In this document: piece by piece, positions 44,212 to 53,116 of the stretch | Position numbering within the stretch: position 1 is the stretch's first letter | Layout: each line of letters opens with the position of its first letter | From: DASRFA01 sp035651755 | GTDB lineage: Bacteria > Desulfobacterota > Binatia > UBA12015 | Length of the DNA: 64,000 nucleotides | Assembly (NCBI GenBank): GCA_035651755.1 | Contig: DASRFA010000060.1 | Location: 124,001-188,000 of the forward strand | Reading direction: 5' to 3' | The notes under the pieces: model-generated | What the model saw: only the letters and a program-made list of their open reading frames with translations | Database searches by the model: none | Told to the model about the DNA's origin: nothing | Translations under genes and position numbers: made by a program

Positions 44212-45621
44212 TCAGTCGGTGACCGGGTCGATCGGGGTCAGGACGCCGAGCGCGCGCTCGATCGCCTCCGCGGCCTCGAGGCAGAGGTCCTCGCGGAAGC
44301 GGTTGCCGAGCAGCTGGACGCCGACCGGCAGCCCGTCGGCGAGCGCCGCCGGAACGACGGCGGCGGGCAGGCCGAGGAAGTTCGCCGGCAGGACGCAGCG
44401 GATCGTCGTCAGCACCTCGGCGACGTTCTCGTCGCACGCCGTGTCCCACCCGTGCTCGAACGGCGGCGTCGTCCAGACCGGCGACAAGATCACGTCGTGC
44501 TCGGTGAAGAACTGCGACCAGGCGCGCGCGATCGCGTGGCGCTCGATGAGGACGCCGTTCAGCGCGCCGAGGTCCATCGCGGGGAACTGCCGATCGACGG
44601 CCTGCAGGAAGCCGAGCGCCTCCTCCCCCATGACCGGCCCGAGCATCGGCATCATCGTGCGAAGCTCGCTCATGAGCCAGGCGCCCCAGATCTCCGGGAT
44701 GCGATCGAAGTGCGGCGGCGTCGCGGCCGCGACCTCGCAGCCCGCCGCCGCCAGCGCGCGCGCGGCGCGATCGACGCCGGCCGCGATCTCGGGAGCCGTC
44801 GAGCCGCCGGGCGGCTCGGCCAGGACCGCGACGCGGAGGCGCTCGGCCGGCCGCGGCCCGACGAGCGGTGCCGGCACCGCGAAGGGGTCGCGGGGGTGCG
44901 GCCCCGCGAGCACCGCGAGCGCCGCGCGGAGGTCGGCGACCGACCGCGCCATCGGGCCCTCGACGTGCATGAGCTGCTGCGACGGCGGGCCGTCCTCGGC
45001 CGGCACGACCGCCGCCCACGGAACGCGGCCGGTCGTCGGCTTCAGCGACGCGACGCCGCAGCAATGCGCCGGGTTGCGGAGCGAGCCGCCGATGTCGTTC
45101 CCGAGGCCGAGGGGCGTCATCCCGGTCGCGAGCGCCGCCGCTTCGCCGCCGCTCGAACCGCCGGCGGTCCGCCCGGGATGCCAGGGGTTCCGCGTGACCC
45201 CGCGCAGCGAGCTCGACGTGTGCACGCGTAGGCCCATGTCCGGCAGGTTCGTGCGCGCGATCGGGATCGCGCCGGCGGCGCGCAGCCGCTCGACGACCGG
45301 GGCGTCGATCGCCGGGATCGCTTCGGCGAGCGCGCGTACGCCCATCGTCGTCGGCGAGCCGGCGACGTCGACGTTCTCCTTGATGGTGAACGGCACGCCG
45401 TGAAACGGCCCGAGGCGCGCGCCGGCGTCGACCGCGCGATCCGCGGCGCGCGCGCCGGCGCGCGCTTCGTCCGCAAGCACGAGCGTGACCGCGTTCAGGT
45501 GCGGATTGACGCGAGCGATGCGCTCGAGCAGCGCTTCCACGACCTCCGCGGACGTCAGCTCGCGCGCGGCGATCCGGCGCGCCAGCTCCAGCGCCGAAAG
45601 GCGCCACGGCTCTTCCCTCAC
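44212..45621 (-). CDS. Amidase-signature family hydrolase
   Basis: 469 residues from a GTG with GGAGG 4 bases upstream. The Ser-cisSer-Lys triad is fully visible: Lys81 (PFTIKENVDVAG), Ser156 (TAGGSSGGEAAAL) and Ser180 (GLGNDIGGSLRNPA). The C-terminal DGLPVGVQLLGNRF is also standard. Members hydrolyse amides, including fatty-acid amides, or serve as GatA; the absence of gatB and gatC nearby argues for a free amidase. Substrate unknown. Confidence 0.9.
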   Translation of the reverse strand: MREEPWRLSALELARRIAARELTSAEVVEALLERIARVNPHLNAVTLVLADEARAGARAADRAVDAGARLGPFHGVPFTIKENVDVAGSPTTMGVRALAEAIPAIDAPVVERLRAAGAIPIARTNLPDMGLRVHTSSSLRGVTRNPWHPGRTAGGSSGGEAAALATGMTPLGLGNDIGGSLRNPAHCCGVASLKPTTGRVPWAAVVPAEDGPPSQQLMHVEGPMARSVADLRAALAVLAGPHPRDPFAVPAPLVGPRPAERLRVAVLAEPPGGSTAPEIAAGVDRAARALAAAGCEVAAATPPHFDRIPEIWGAWLMSELRTMMPMLGPVMGEEALGFLQAVDRQFPAMDLGALNGVLIERHAIARAWSQFFTEHDVILSPVWTTPPFEHGWDTACDENVAEVLTTIRCVLPANFLGLPAAVVPAALADGLPVGVQLLGNRFREDLCLEAAEAIERALGVLTPIDPVTD

Positions 45622-45670
45622 GATTCCTCCGGATGCGACTTCCTGCGATTCCGTCGCGCGACGTCCACCC

Positions 45671-46522
45671 TCAAAGCGACGAGAGGAAGCTTCGAAGGGC
45701 CGTCGCGAAGCCCGCCTCTTCGTCCTGGTACACGGGATGGCCGCAGCCGGCGAAGCGCTCGACGCGCGCCAGAGCCGGCGGCAAGCACGCGGCCATCTCG
45801 TCGCCGTCCGCGGGCGGCGTGATCGGGTCGTCCTCGCCGATGACGACCAAAGTCGGGCAGCGGACGCGCGAGAGCGCCGCGCGGAAGTCGAAGCGGCGAA
45901 ACTCGCCCGCGAAGAAATCGATCATGAGGTCGAAGTTCGCGACCGCGAGCGAGCGCGTCAGCACGTCGGGATCCTGCGGCCGGCGATTGTAGACCGGCGT
46001 ACAGACCCGCGCGTACTCGATGAGGGTCTCGCTCGAAGGCCGATCGAAGAACGCGGCGGCGGCCGCCCGCGCCTCTCCGCCGCCCAGGCGCTCGAACGCG
46101 GCGAGCGTGGTGTCGTCGCGGTGGCGGGCCGCGGTGTTGCAGAGGACGAGCCCGCGCGGGTGCTCCGGGTGCCGGGTCGCGTACGCCTGCGCGACGAAAC
46201 CCCCGAACGAGACGCCGAAGACGACCGGCGCTTCGATCTCGAGCGCGTCGCAGAACGCGCGCACGTCGTCGCCCCAGCGGTCGAGCGTCAACTCCGGGGC
46301 AGGCGGACGATCGCTGCGGCCGTTCCCGACGTGGTCGAGGTAGACGACCTGCGCCACGTCGGCGAGCGGCGCGAACCACGGCTTCATCATCGAGTGGTCG
46401 AACCCGGGGCCGCCGTGCAGGACGAGGAGCGTCGGCTTCTCGCGCATCGAGGGCCCGTCGGGGACGAGCTTCGCGCCGTCGACGTCGAAGAAGAGCCGGC
46501 GCCCGTCGACCGCGGCGCGCAT
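45671..46522 (-). CDS. Alpha/beta hydrolase, prolyl-aminopeptidase-like
   Basis: 283 residues. The oxyanion HGGPG motif is at residues 36-40, the nucleophile Ser105 in GVSFGGFV, the acid in VIGEDDPITPP and the histidine in FAGCGHPVYQDE. HGGPG plus DHVGNGRS is shared by proline iminopeptidases and related hydrolases. It lies 49 bases upstream of the amidase in the same direction, so both may act on amides or peptides. Substrate unknown. Confidence 0.85.
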   Translation of the reverse strand: MRAAVDGRRLFFDVDGAKLVPDGPSMREKPTLLVLHGGPGFDHSMMKPWFAPLADVAQVVYLDHVGNGRSDRPPAPELTLDRWGDDVRAFCDALEIEAPVVFGVSFGGFVAQAYATRHPEHPRGLVLCNTAARHRDDTTLAAFERLGGGEARAAAAAFFDRPSSETLIEYARVCTPVYNRRPQDPDVLTRSLAVANFDLMIDFFAGEFRRFDFRAALSRVRCPTLVVIGEDDPITPPADGDEMAACLPPALARVERFAGCGHPVYQDEEAGFATALRSFLSSL

Positions 46523-46583
46523 GGCTCAGCGAAGCTCCCGGCGCGATCGCACGCGGGCACGATCTCAAGGCGGCGGGGCCGAA

Positions 46584-47915
46584 TCAACCGCGCGGGCGCT
46601 CTTCGGGAAGCGCGAACGCGAGCGTGAAGTGGAACGCCGCCCCCTTGCCGGGCTCGCTCTCGACCCAGATCCGTCCGCCCATCATCTCGACGAGCTGGCG
46701 CGAGATCGCGAGGCCGAGCCCCGCGCCGCCGCCGCCGTGCGCGCGGTCCACGCGCTCGAACCGCTCGAAGATCGCGGCCTGCTTGTCGGGCGGAATGCCC
46801 ATGCCCGTGTCGGCGACCGTCGCGTGGAGCCGCGCCGCGCGCGCCGAGCGCTCCTCGACCGAGAGCGCAACGCGTACCCCGCCGCGATCGGTGAACTTGA
46901 TCGCGTTGCCGACGAGGTTCACCAGCACCTGCCCGAGCCGCGCCGCGTCGCCGACCACCATCTCGGGCAAGTCGGGCGCCAGCTCGCTCTCGAGCGCAAT
47001 GCCCTTCTGCTGCGCCCGGAGCGCGAGCGTCGCCACGATCGCGGTCACGCGCTCGCGCAGCCGAAACGGCGCGGACACGAGCTGCAGCTTCCCGGCCTCG
47101 ATCTGCGCGAAGTCCAGGATGTCGTCGATGACCGTGAGGAGCATCTCCGCCGACGTCCGGACGACCGTCAAGTATCCTCGCTGCTCCTCGCTCAGATCGG
47201 AGTCGAGCGCGATGTCGGTCATCCCGATGATGCCGTGCATCGGCGTCCGGATCTCGTGGCTCATGTTCGCGAGGAAGTCGCTCTTCGCACGGTTGGCGAT
47301 CTCGGCGGCCTCCTTCGCCTGCTCGAGGTCGCGCGTCCTCTGCTCGACGAGCCGCCGGTAGCGCGCGAACTCCCAAGCGACGTACAGCACGACCGCGGTC
47401 GCGATCGCGGCGGTCGCGCCGCCGTAGCCGAGCAGCACGCCCGGGTCGCCGGCGTGCACGATCGCGGTCGCGAGCATGCAGGCGGCGACGATCGCCACCA
47501 CGACGAACTGCGGAAGCGGTCCCCAGGGCAGGACCGCGACGCCGGCGAGGCCGATCATCGCGAGCAGGACGAGGGTCGTCGTGGCGTCGCGCCGGACGAC
47601 GCCGTTGATCGTGCCCGCGATGCAGACGGTCGCGATGCCGATGACGCCGACGGCTTCCGGTCGCTCGCGCGTCCACGGGCGCCCGAGCGCCGCCAGGAGC
47701 GATCCCAGGACCGCGAACATCGCGATCTTGACGCCGAGGATCGTCCGGAAAGCCGGTGCGGGGAGCCGGAAGTCGGCGACGGTCGTGAGCGCGGTCGCGG
47801 CGGCGATCACCCAGAACGCGGTGTGAAGGCGCTGGCGAAAGAAATCGGCGTTCCGAGCGCGCTCGACGTCGGTGCGCGACGCGGACGTCGGGTCGGCTCG
47901 GGGTGGGCGTACCAT
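46584..47915 (-). CDS. Membrane sensor histidine kinase
   Basis: 443 residues. Five to six hydrophobic segments between residues ~30 and 185 form the sensor (VGVIGIATVCIAGTINGVV, FVVVAIVAACMLATAIV). A short coiled coil leads to the HisKA box SHEIRTPMHG (phosphoacceptor His220), then the N box VNLVGNAIKFTD, the G1 box VADTGMGIP and G2 GGGGAGLGLAIS. The ATPase domain ends the protein, with no receiver domain. No response regulator is adjacent. The signal is unknown. Confidence 0.92.
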   Translation of the reverse strand: MVRPPRADPTSASRTDVERARNADFFRQRLHTAFWVIAAATALTTVADFRLPAPAFRTILGVKIAMFAVLGSLLAALGRPWTRERPEAVGVIGIATVCIAGTINGVVRRDATTTLVLLAMIGLAGVAVLPWGPLPQFVVVAIVAACMLATAIVHAGDPGVLLGYGGATAAIATAVVLYVAWEFARYRRLVEQRTRDLEQAKEAAEIANRAKSDFLANMSHEIRTPMHGIIGMTDIALDSDLSEEQRGYLTVVRTSAEMLLTVIDDILDFAQIEAGKLQLVSAPFRLRERVTAIVATLALRAQQKGIALESELAPDLPEMVVGDAARLGQVLVNLVGNAIKFTDRGGVRVALSVEERSARAARLHATVADTGMGIPPDKQAAIFERFERVDRAHGGGGAGLGLAISRQLVEMMGGRIWVESEPGKGAAFHFTLAFALPEERPRG

Positions 47916-47977
47916 GGCGACCGCGCGCCGGCCTCGAGCCCGGGGGGCCGGCGCACGCGGGCTTCCTACACGAGGCG

Positions 47978-48006
47978 GAATGCCCCGGCCACGGGACGCG
48001 GCATTC
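47978..48006. promoter_or_regulatory. Inverted repeat in the divergent promoter region
   Basis: GAATGCC (47978-47984) and its exact complement (48000-48006), centres 22 bases apart, between the divergent histidine kinase and carboxylesterase genes. The spacing of two helical turns fits a dimeric regulator site; no regulator is known. Confidence 0.3.
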
Positions 48007-48145
48007 GCGCGGGTCGGGTGCGGCGCGCCGCGAGTGGGTCCCAGCCGCGGGCTCTGGGCACGACGACGGGCCGGGAAATGCTCGTTCCCGCGCCGTGGAA
48101 CCGGCCGGCTTGCCGTCGCCGCTCCGGCGGCCCTACTGTCCGCCG

Positions 48146-50050
48146 ATGAAGACTGCCCTCCGCCGGCGCCACCACCCGCCCCGACACGCGCACCGGCCTG
48201 CGCGCTCGCTCGCGATCGCCGGAATCGCGGCGACCGCGACCGTCGCCGCGCTCGCCGCCTGCGCGCCGAAGCGCGAGGCGTTTCGGGTCTCCGCGCCGAG
48301 CGATTCGACGCGCCGCACGACGCCGAGCGGCGTCGTCGTCGGCGGAGAGGGCCGTTACGGGTCGGATGCGTGGCTCGGCATCCCGTACGCGAAGGCGCCG
48401 GTGGGAGCGCTCCGCTGGCGCGCGCCCCAGCCGCTCGAGCCCTGGTCCGGCGTGCGAAAGGCGGTCGCGTCGGGCGCGCCGTGCGCGCAGTACACGAGCC
48501 CGTTCGGCGGCGTCTCGGGCCCGGCCGACACGCCGGCCGGCGAAGAGGATTGCTTGACGCTCAACGTCTGGGCCCCCCACTTCGGCCCCGACCAGGTACC
48601 CGCCGGCGACAAGCGCCTTCCGGTGCTCGTCTGGATCCACGGCGGCGGCAACACGATCGGTCAGATCGGGTTCTACGAGGGCGGCCGTCTCGCGACCACG
48701 GAGGGCGTGATCGTCGTCGCCCTGCAGTACCGGCTCGGCCCCTTCGGATGGATGCGACACGCGTCGCTGCGCGCGGACGCGGTGAGCGACGAGGAGGCGT
48801 CCGGCAACTTCGGCACCCTCGACCAGATCCGCGCGCTCGAGTGGGTGCACGACAACGTCGCGGCGTTCGGCGGCGATCCGTCGAACGTCACGATCTTCGG
48901 CGAATCGGCCGGCGGCCAGAACGTCTACATGCTGCTGCTCGCGCCCAAGGCGCGCGGTCTCTTCCAGCGCGCGATCGCGCAGAGCGGCGGCCTCTGGACG
49001 AGCACGCCCGCCGAGGCGGAGAACCTCGTCGACGCGCCGGAGCCAGGTCACGCGCAGAGCTCGGGCGAGATCGCGCTCCGCCTCCTGCAGCGCGACGGGC
49101 TCTCCGGCAATCGCGATGCGGCGAAGGTCCGGCTCGACAGCATGAGCGACGCCGAGAAAGCGAGCTACCTCCGCGGCAAGAGCGCGCGCGACATCCTCCT
49201 CGCGTACGACGCCATGCCGAACGCCGGCATGATCGATCACCCGCGCGTGTTCGGCGACGGGACGGTCCTGCCTGCGGGCGATCCGCTCGAGCGATTCAAG
49301 CAGCCGGGGGGGTTCGCCGCGGTGCCGCTCGTCGCGGGCACGAACCGCGACGAGAACAAGCTCTTCATGTTCGGCGATCCGCATCTCATCACGCGCCGCT
49401 TCTGGATCTTCCCGCGCTTCGTCGACGAGAACCTCTACCTGGCGAGCGCGGACCACCTCGCGCGCATGTGGAAGGCGACCGGCGCCGACGACGAGGCGCG
49501 CGCGATCCGCGCGTCGGGCGGCCCCGGCGTCTGGGTCTACCGCTTCGACTGGGACGAGGAGCCGACGGTCGCCGGCGCGGACCTCTCGAAGATGCTCGGC
49601 GCCGCCCACGGCTTCGAGATCCCGTTCGTGTTCGGTCACTTCGATCTCGGCCGTGAAGCACGCCAGCTCTTCACGACCGAGAACGAGGCCGGCCGGGAGG
49701 AGCTGTCGCGCGCGATGATGTCGTACTGGGCGCAGTTCGCGCGCAGCGGCGACCCCGGCCGCGGGACGCGCGGCGACCTTCCCGAGTGGACCGCATGGCA
49801 GTCGACGCCCGGGTCGCGCACCCTCGTCCTCGACACGGCTGCTGGCGGCGGCACGCGGATGACGCCGATCGAGGAGACGCGCGCAGCCGTGCTGGCCGGT
49901 GTCGACTCCGACCCCCGGCTCGCCGACGCGAAGGACCGCTGCGCCGTCCTCCGCGACCTCGCGCGCTGGTCGCGCGGCTTCTCGAAGGACGACTACGCCG
50001 TCGTCGCCGCGTGCGCGCCGTATCCCATCGAGGCCGCCCCGGCGGCGTGA
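48146..50050 (+). CDS. Carboxylesterase type B, lipoprotein
   Basis: 634 residues from the ATG at 48146. An Arg/His-rich N-terminus and hydrophobic segment end at the lipobox LAAC with Cys39, so a lipid-anchored periplasmic or outer-membrane enzyme is expected. Type B esterase motifs: GVVVGGEGRYGSDAWLGIPY, EDCLTLNVWAP, VLVWIHGGG (oxyanion hole) and FGESAGG with nucleophile Ser254, and the active-site His region AAHGFEIPFVFG. The family splits aliphatic or aromatic esters. The gene is followed after 19 bases by the truncated gene at the element boundary. Confidence 0.92.
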   Translation: MKTALRRRHHPPRHAHRPARSLAIAGIAATATVAALAACAPKREAFRVSAPSDSTRRTTPSGVVVGGEGRYGSDAWLGIPYAKAPVGALRWRAPQPLEPWSGVRKAVASGAPCAQYTSPFGGVSGPADTPAGEEDCLTLNVWAPHFGPDQVPAGDKRLPVLVWIHGGGNTIGQIGFYEGGRLATTEGVIVVALQYRLGPFGWMRHASLRADAVSDEEASGNFGTLDQIRALEWVHDNVAAFGGDPSNVTIFGESAGGQNVYMLLLAPKARGLFQRAIAQSGGLWTSTPAEAENLVDAPEPGHAQSSGEIALRLLQRDGLSGNRDAAKVRLDSMSDAEKASYLRGKSARDILLAYDAMPNAGMIDHPRVFGDGTVLPAGDPLERFKQPGGFAAVPLVAGTNRDENKLFMFGDPHLITRRFWIFPRFVDENLYLASADHLARMWKATGADDEARAIRASGGPGVWVYRFDWDEEPTVAGADLSKMLGAAHGFEIPFVFGHFDLGREARQLFTTENEAGREELSRAMMSYWAQFARSGDPGRGTRGDLPEWTAWQSTPGSRTLVLDTAAGGGTRMTPIEETRAAVLAGVDSDPRLADAKDRCAVLRDLARWSRGFSKDDYAVVAACAPYPIEAAPAA

Positions 50051-50069
50051 CCCCGGGAGACGTCGCGAC

Positions 50070-50252
50070 GTGAGCGCGGCCGGCGACGGGCCCGCTCGGG
50101 AGGCGGCCGCGGCGCGCGCGCCGCTGACCGTCGCGAGCTACACCCTCTACCACTCGCCCAACGCCTACCTCGGCGCGGTGCTCGCAACTATCGGTAATGA
50201 TTCGAAAAGTGGGACGGGTGACCCAGGTCGCGCTGAGCGATTCGGCGAGTAG
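50070..50252 (+). pseudogene. Host gene fragment truncated at the mobile-element boundary
   Basis: A proper GTG start with GGGAGA about 9 bases upstream opens a frame placed just like a downstream operon gene of the esterase. The first ~38 codons (with LTVASYTLYHSPNAYLGAVL) look like a real coding start. Near 50185 the composition shifts to less GC-rich, and the remaining ~20 codons are nondescript before a stop. I read this as the N-terminal stub of a host gene, interrupted by integration. The parent family is not recognised. Confidence 0.6.
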
Positions 50253-50295
50253 TGTGCCAGGAGTGCGCCGGACGCACTGGCCGAAGCAGATTCGT

Positions 50296-50649
50296 TCAGG
50301 CGGCGGGGTGGCCGGGCGTGGCGGAGGACCGAACGCGTTCAGTCATCGCGGATTCGAGCGCGCGCGTCAGCGTCTGGAGCGTAGCGATCGTGTCCGGCCC
50401 AGAGAGCGCCGCCTCAATGGCGGGAACCAGGCGGTCAGCGACTTCCCGAACCCACCGCGTGTCTAGCGGCTGATCTTCCCACTGACGCCCGAGCCGCCAG
50501 AGCGCGTGTGACAGGAGAGATAGAGAGACCTCGTTCGCTGGTTCACCTGGGGCTGCTTCTCGAGCCTTCGTTGCGAGCTCGAGCAGATTGTCAACGTAGA
50601 GCCCCTTGAGCAGCAACGGGCGTAGCGACTTGAGCGCCGTAGTCGACAT
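50296..50649 (-). CDS. Small helical protein of unknown function, coupled to pyrE
   Basis: 117 residues; GGAGGG lies 8 bases before the ATG, and the first 59 bases overlap the end of pyrE in another frame. Predicted all-helical (LRPLLLKGLYVDNLLELATK, LTRALESAMTE). No recognised domain. Translational coupling suggests a partner for the phosphoribosyltransferase. Confidence 0.55.
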   Translation of the reverse strand: MSTTALKSLRPLLLKGLYVDNLLELATKAREAAPGEPANEVSLSLLSHALWRLGRQWEDQPLDTRWVREVADRLVPAIEAALSGPDTIATLQTLTRALESAMTERVRSSATPGHPAA

Positions 50650-51217
50650 GGAGTCGTCCCTCCCTGTCCGTCACGAATAGCGCGCTGTACGGCAATCCGC
50701 TCGCCCGAAGCACGTCACGCCCGCCCTCGTCGCGATCGACCAGGGCAATGACCGCGACGATATCGCACTGGCGCTCGCGAACCGCGTCGATGGCCTTCTG
50801 GATCGACCCGCCCTTGGTCACGACGTCGTCGACCACGGCGACCCGCCGGCCTGGTACCAGCAGCGGCCGCCCATCGGGATGAAACGACTCGTCCACCGAC
50901 TGGCAGAGACCATGCTCCTTCTTCTTCTCGCGAACGGTGAACCCGTAGATCGGACGGCCCCTCAAGTCGCTCACCAGCGCCACGGCGGCTGCGATGTACG
51001 TGGCGCCCATCGCGAGACCGCCGACTGCCTCGACGCCCAGCGCCGCGAAGCGCTCGTACAAGATCTCGCCCGTGAGGCGGGCTCCGTGTGGCGAAAGGAG
51101 CGTGGTTTTTGAGTTGAAGTAGAACTTGGACCGGGCCCCCGACGCGAGGATGAAATCGCCACGCTGAAGGCTCCGGTGCTCCAGTAGAGTCCGCAGTTCC
51201 TCGAGAGCCTTTTCCAT
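50591..51217 (-). CDS. pyrE: Orotate phosphoribosyltransferase
   Basis: 208 residues from an ATG with GAGGGG 6 bases upstream. OPRTase signatures: RGDFILASGARSKFYFNSK (orotate/ribose region), PIYGFTVREKKKEHG (catalytic lysines) and the PRPP-binding VAVVDDVVTKGGS. It converts orotate and PRPP to OMP. No other pyrimidine gene is nearby, and the location in a mobile region flanked by a small overlapping ORF and a MerR-like regulator suggests it is cargo. It could alternatively act on another base. Confidence 0.9.
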   Translation of the reverse strand: MEKALEELRTLLEHRSLQRGDFILASGARSKFYFNSKTTLLSPHGARLTGEILYERFAALGVEAVGGLAMGATYIAAAVALVSDLRGRPIYGFTVREKKKEHGLCQSVDESFHPDGRPLLVPGRRVAVVDDVVTKGGSIQKAIDAVRERQCDIVAVIALVDRDEGGRDVLRASGLPYSALFVTDREGRLHVDYGAQVATPVAAQGALR

Positions 51218-51308
51218 CTCGATCCCCTCTCTAGCTACTGCTTCCGTCGTTTCCCAGGCGGCGCCTTACATCGTCCGCCCGCCCACAGGGCGTCGGGAAG
51301 AGCCTTTC

Positions 51309-51776
51309 TCAACCCCCGCGCCGGCTGCCCGCGACAGCGGGTAGGCGGCGCTCCACGTACTCGCGTACGCGGTCCATTTTCACGACGAATTGGAAGGCGA
51401 ACTGACCGGACGAGAGCTCCCGCAGAACCTCGCTCGGCGACCGGTAGTACACGCTTACCCCGTCGGTGACGAGCAGCCTCGCAGAAACCATGAGCCCGGG
51501 CTTGCCAGGGTTTTCGCTGCGCAGAACGGCCAGTCCGCGAGCCAACCTGGTAACCGGGACCTTCGCAGCGAGGAGTTCGGCCAGGATGCGGAGCATCACC
51601 AGATCCGAGAAATCGAATAGCCGTTCCCGGCCATGGCCGGGGCGGTTGCGAGCGCTCGGGGTTATGGCCCCGGATCGACACAGGTAGTCGACCATGGCGG
51701 GCGACAGATCGGCGATGTGCGCGGCTTGCTTGACCGTGAACGTGCCAGTCTCAGCCTGCTTTCGCCGTCGGCCCAT
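51309..51776 (-). CDS. MerR-type winged-helix regulator
   Basis: 155 residues. The MerR helix-turn-helix is at the N-terminus: FTVKQAAHIADLSPAMVDYL, SGAITPSARNRPGHGRERLF, FSDLVMLRILAELLAAKV. The rest is a short sensing part without cysteine metal ligands (FAFQFVVKMDRVREYVERR). It starts 8 bases or so after the predicted transcription start, so the mRNA is nearly leaderless. It may control pyrE, which lies 91 bases downstream. Confidence 0.75.
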   Translation of the reverse strand: MGRRRKQAETGTFTVKQAAHIADLSPAMVDYLCRSGAITPSARNRPGHGRERLFDFSDLVMLRILAELLAAKVPVTRLARGLAVLRSENPGKPGLMVSARLLVTDGVSVYYRSPSEVLRELSSGQFAFQFVVKMDRVREYVERRLPAVAGSRRGG

Positions 51777-51790
51777 AAATCAAGTTCAGC

Positions 51791-51819
51791 GCTATACTCG
51801 TTTTACGTCTGAATGAAAA
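51791..51819 (-). promoter_or_regulatory. Candidate promoter of the MerR-like gene
   Basis: Minus strand: TTTTCA (51819-51814), 17-base spacer, TATAGC (51796-51791). The -10 box ends 14 bases before the ATG. The AT-richness of the segment contrasts strongly with its surroundings. Confidence 0.5.
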
Positions 51820-51928
51820 CTGCCCCGCCGCAACTCGGGCGCGTAACGACACGCCGACCGTCAAGCCATGGGCCTGCCGCCTGAACTCGCCCGCAAGGGG
51901 CGTTCAGGCGGTGCTCCGCGGCGACCGG

Positions 51929-53116
51929 TTACCTGCGGCCGGTCAGCGTCTCTTCCAACCTCGCGACGGCCTTCCGTTTCATCTCGAGGTTCGGGTGCGT
52001 GTAGAGCCCGAGGGTCAGCGCGACGTTCGAGTGTCCCATGAGCTCGGCGACGGTCTTCGCGTCCGTGCCCTGCTCGATCATCCGCGTCCCATACGTGTGG
52101 CGCAGGTCGTAGATCCGGAACGTCGTCGGGATCCCCGCCGCGGCAAGGATCTTCTTGAAGTGGCGGGCGGCGAGGTTGTTCACGTTGATCGGCGTGCCGA
52201 TCTCCGAAGCGAAGACGAGGTCGAGATCCTGCCAGGCCGGTCCTGCTGCGAGCCGATCCTCGGCCTGCCATCGCCGCTGTTGGCGCAGGACGCGAAGTGC
52301 CGTCTCGTCGAGCACGACAACGCGGCGACCGGCGACGCTCTTTGGCTCCTTCACGCGCCAGCCCTTCTGACCTCGGACGCGAGCGATCGCGCGGGAGACC
52401 GACGCGACTCTCGCGTCCACGTCGATGTCGAGCCACCGAAGTGCGGCGAGCTCGCCGGGGCGCATACCGGTGGCCACCATGAACACGAGACAGGCGGTCC
52501 GGCGACCGGGCTCGGCGAGCTCGATGAACTTCTTCACCTGCGGCGCCTCCAGCGCCGCAGCTCTCCGGGGACTTGGCTTGCCGCGCATGTCCAAGAGCCG
52601 CGCGGGGTTCAGGTCGATGCGTTGCTCGATCACGGCCCTGTTGAGGGCGTCGCTCAACGGGACGAACGCGAGCTGAGCGGTGCGGCGAGAAAGACCGCGA
52701 TCTCGCAGGGCGGCCGCGTGGTCTTGAAGATGGCCGACCCTGACGTCGCAAAGCGGGATGTGCCCGAGCTCCGGCCGGATGTACCGGGCGAGATAGTCGC
52801 GGTAGAGCGCGAGCGTCTGGGGTTCGACTTGGTGGCGTTTCACCGTATCGAGCCAGTAGTCGAGAAACGCGTCTAGCGACTCGCGCGATTGTAGCCCGAG
52901 GCCTCCGCGGTCACGCTTCCGGAGGAGCTCGGTCAGGACCGCCTGTGCATCCTTCCGGTTGCCGTGCACGGTCTTTGCGAGGTACCGGCGCTTCCCGGAC
53001 TTCGGATCCCGACCGAGGAACACGCGGACCAGCCAGCACTTCTCACCGCGATCAATGATCTGACCGGCCCGGGAATAGTGCGCCCGACCAGCTTTCTCGG
53101 CCGCGCGATGCTGCAT
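51929..53116 (-). CDS. Phage-type tyrosine integrase
   Basis: 395 residues from the ATG at 53116 (strong AAGGGGG 7 bases upstream); a TTG at 53122 is less likely. AP2-like arm domain (GEKCWLVRVFLGRDPKSGKR), core-binding domain (~75-165) and catalytic domain with Arg219 (ATGMRPGELAAL), YDLRHTYGT (Tyr in place of the usual His, Arg339), MGHSNV with His362, and nucleophile Tyr372 in GLYTHPN. The start overlaps the serine recombinase stop by one base (TGATG). It is the last gene of the recombinase operon. Confidence 0.92.
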   Translation of the reverse strand: MQHRAAEKAGRAHYSRAGQIIDRGEKCWLVRVFLGRDPKSGKRRYLAKTVHGNRKDAQAVLTELLRKRDRGGLGLQSRESLDAFLDYWLDTVKRHQVEPQTLALYRDYLARYIRPELGHIPLCDVRVGHLQDHAAALRDRGLSRRTAQLAFVPLSDALNRAVIEQRIDLNPARLLDMRGKPSPRRAAALEAPQVKKFIELAEPGRRTACLVFMVATGMRPGELAALRWLDIDVDARVASVSRAIARVRGQKGWRVKEPKSVAGRRVVVLDETALRVLRQQRRWQAEDRLAAGPAWQDLDLVFASEIGTPINVNNLAARHFKKILAAAGIPTTFRIYDLRHTYGTRMIEQGTDAKTVAELMGHSNVALTLGLYTHPNLEMKRKAVARLEETLTGRR

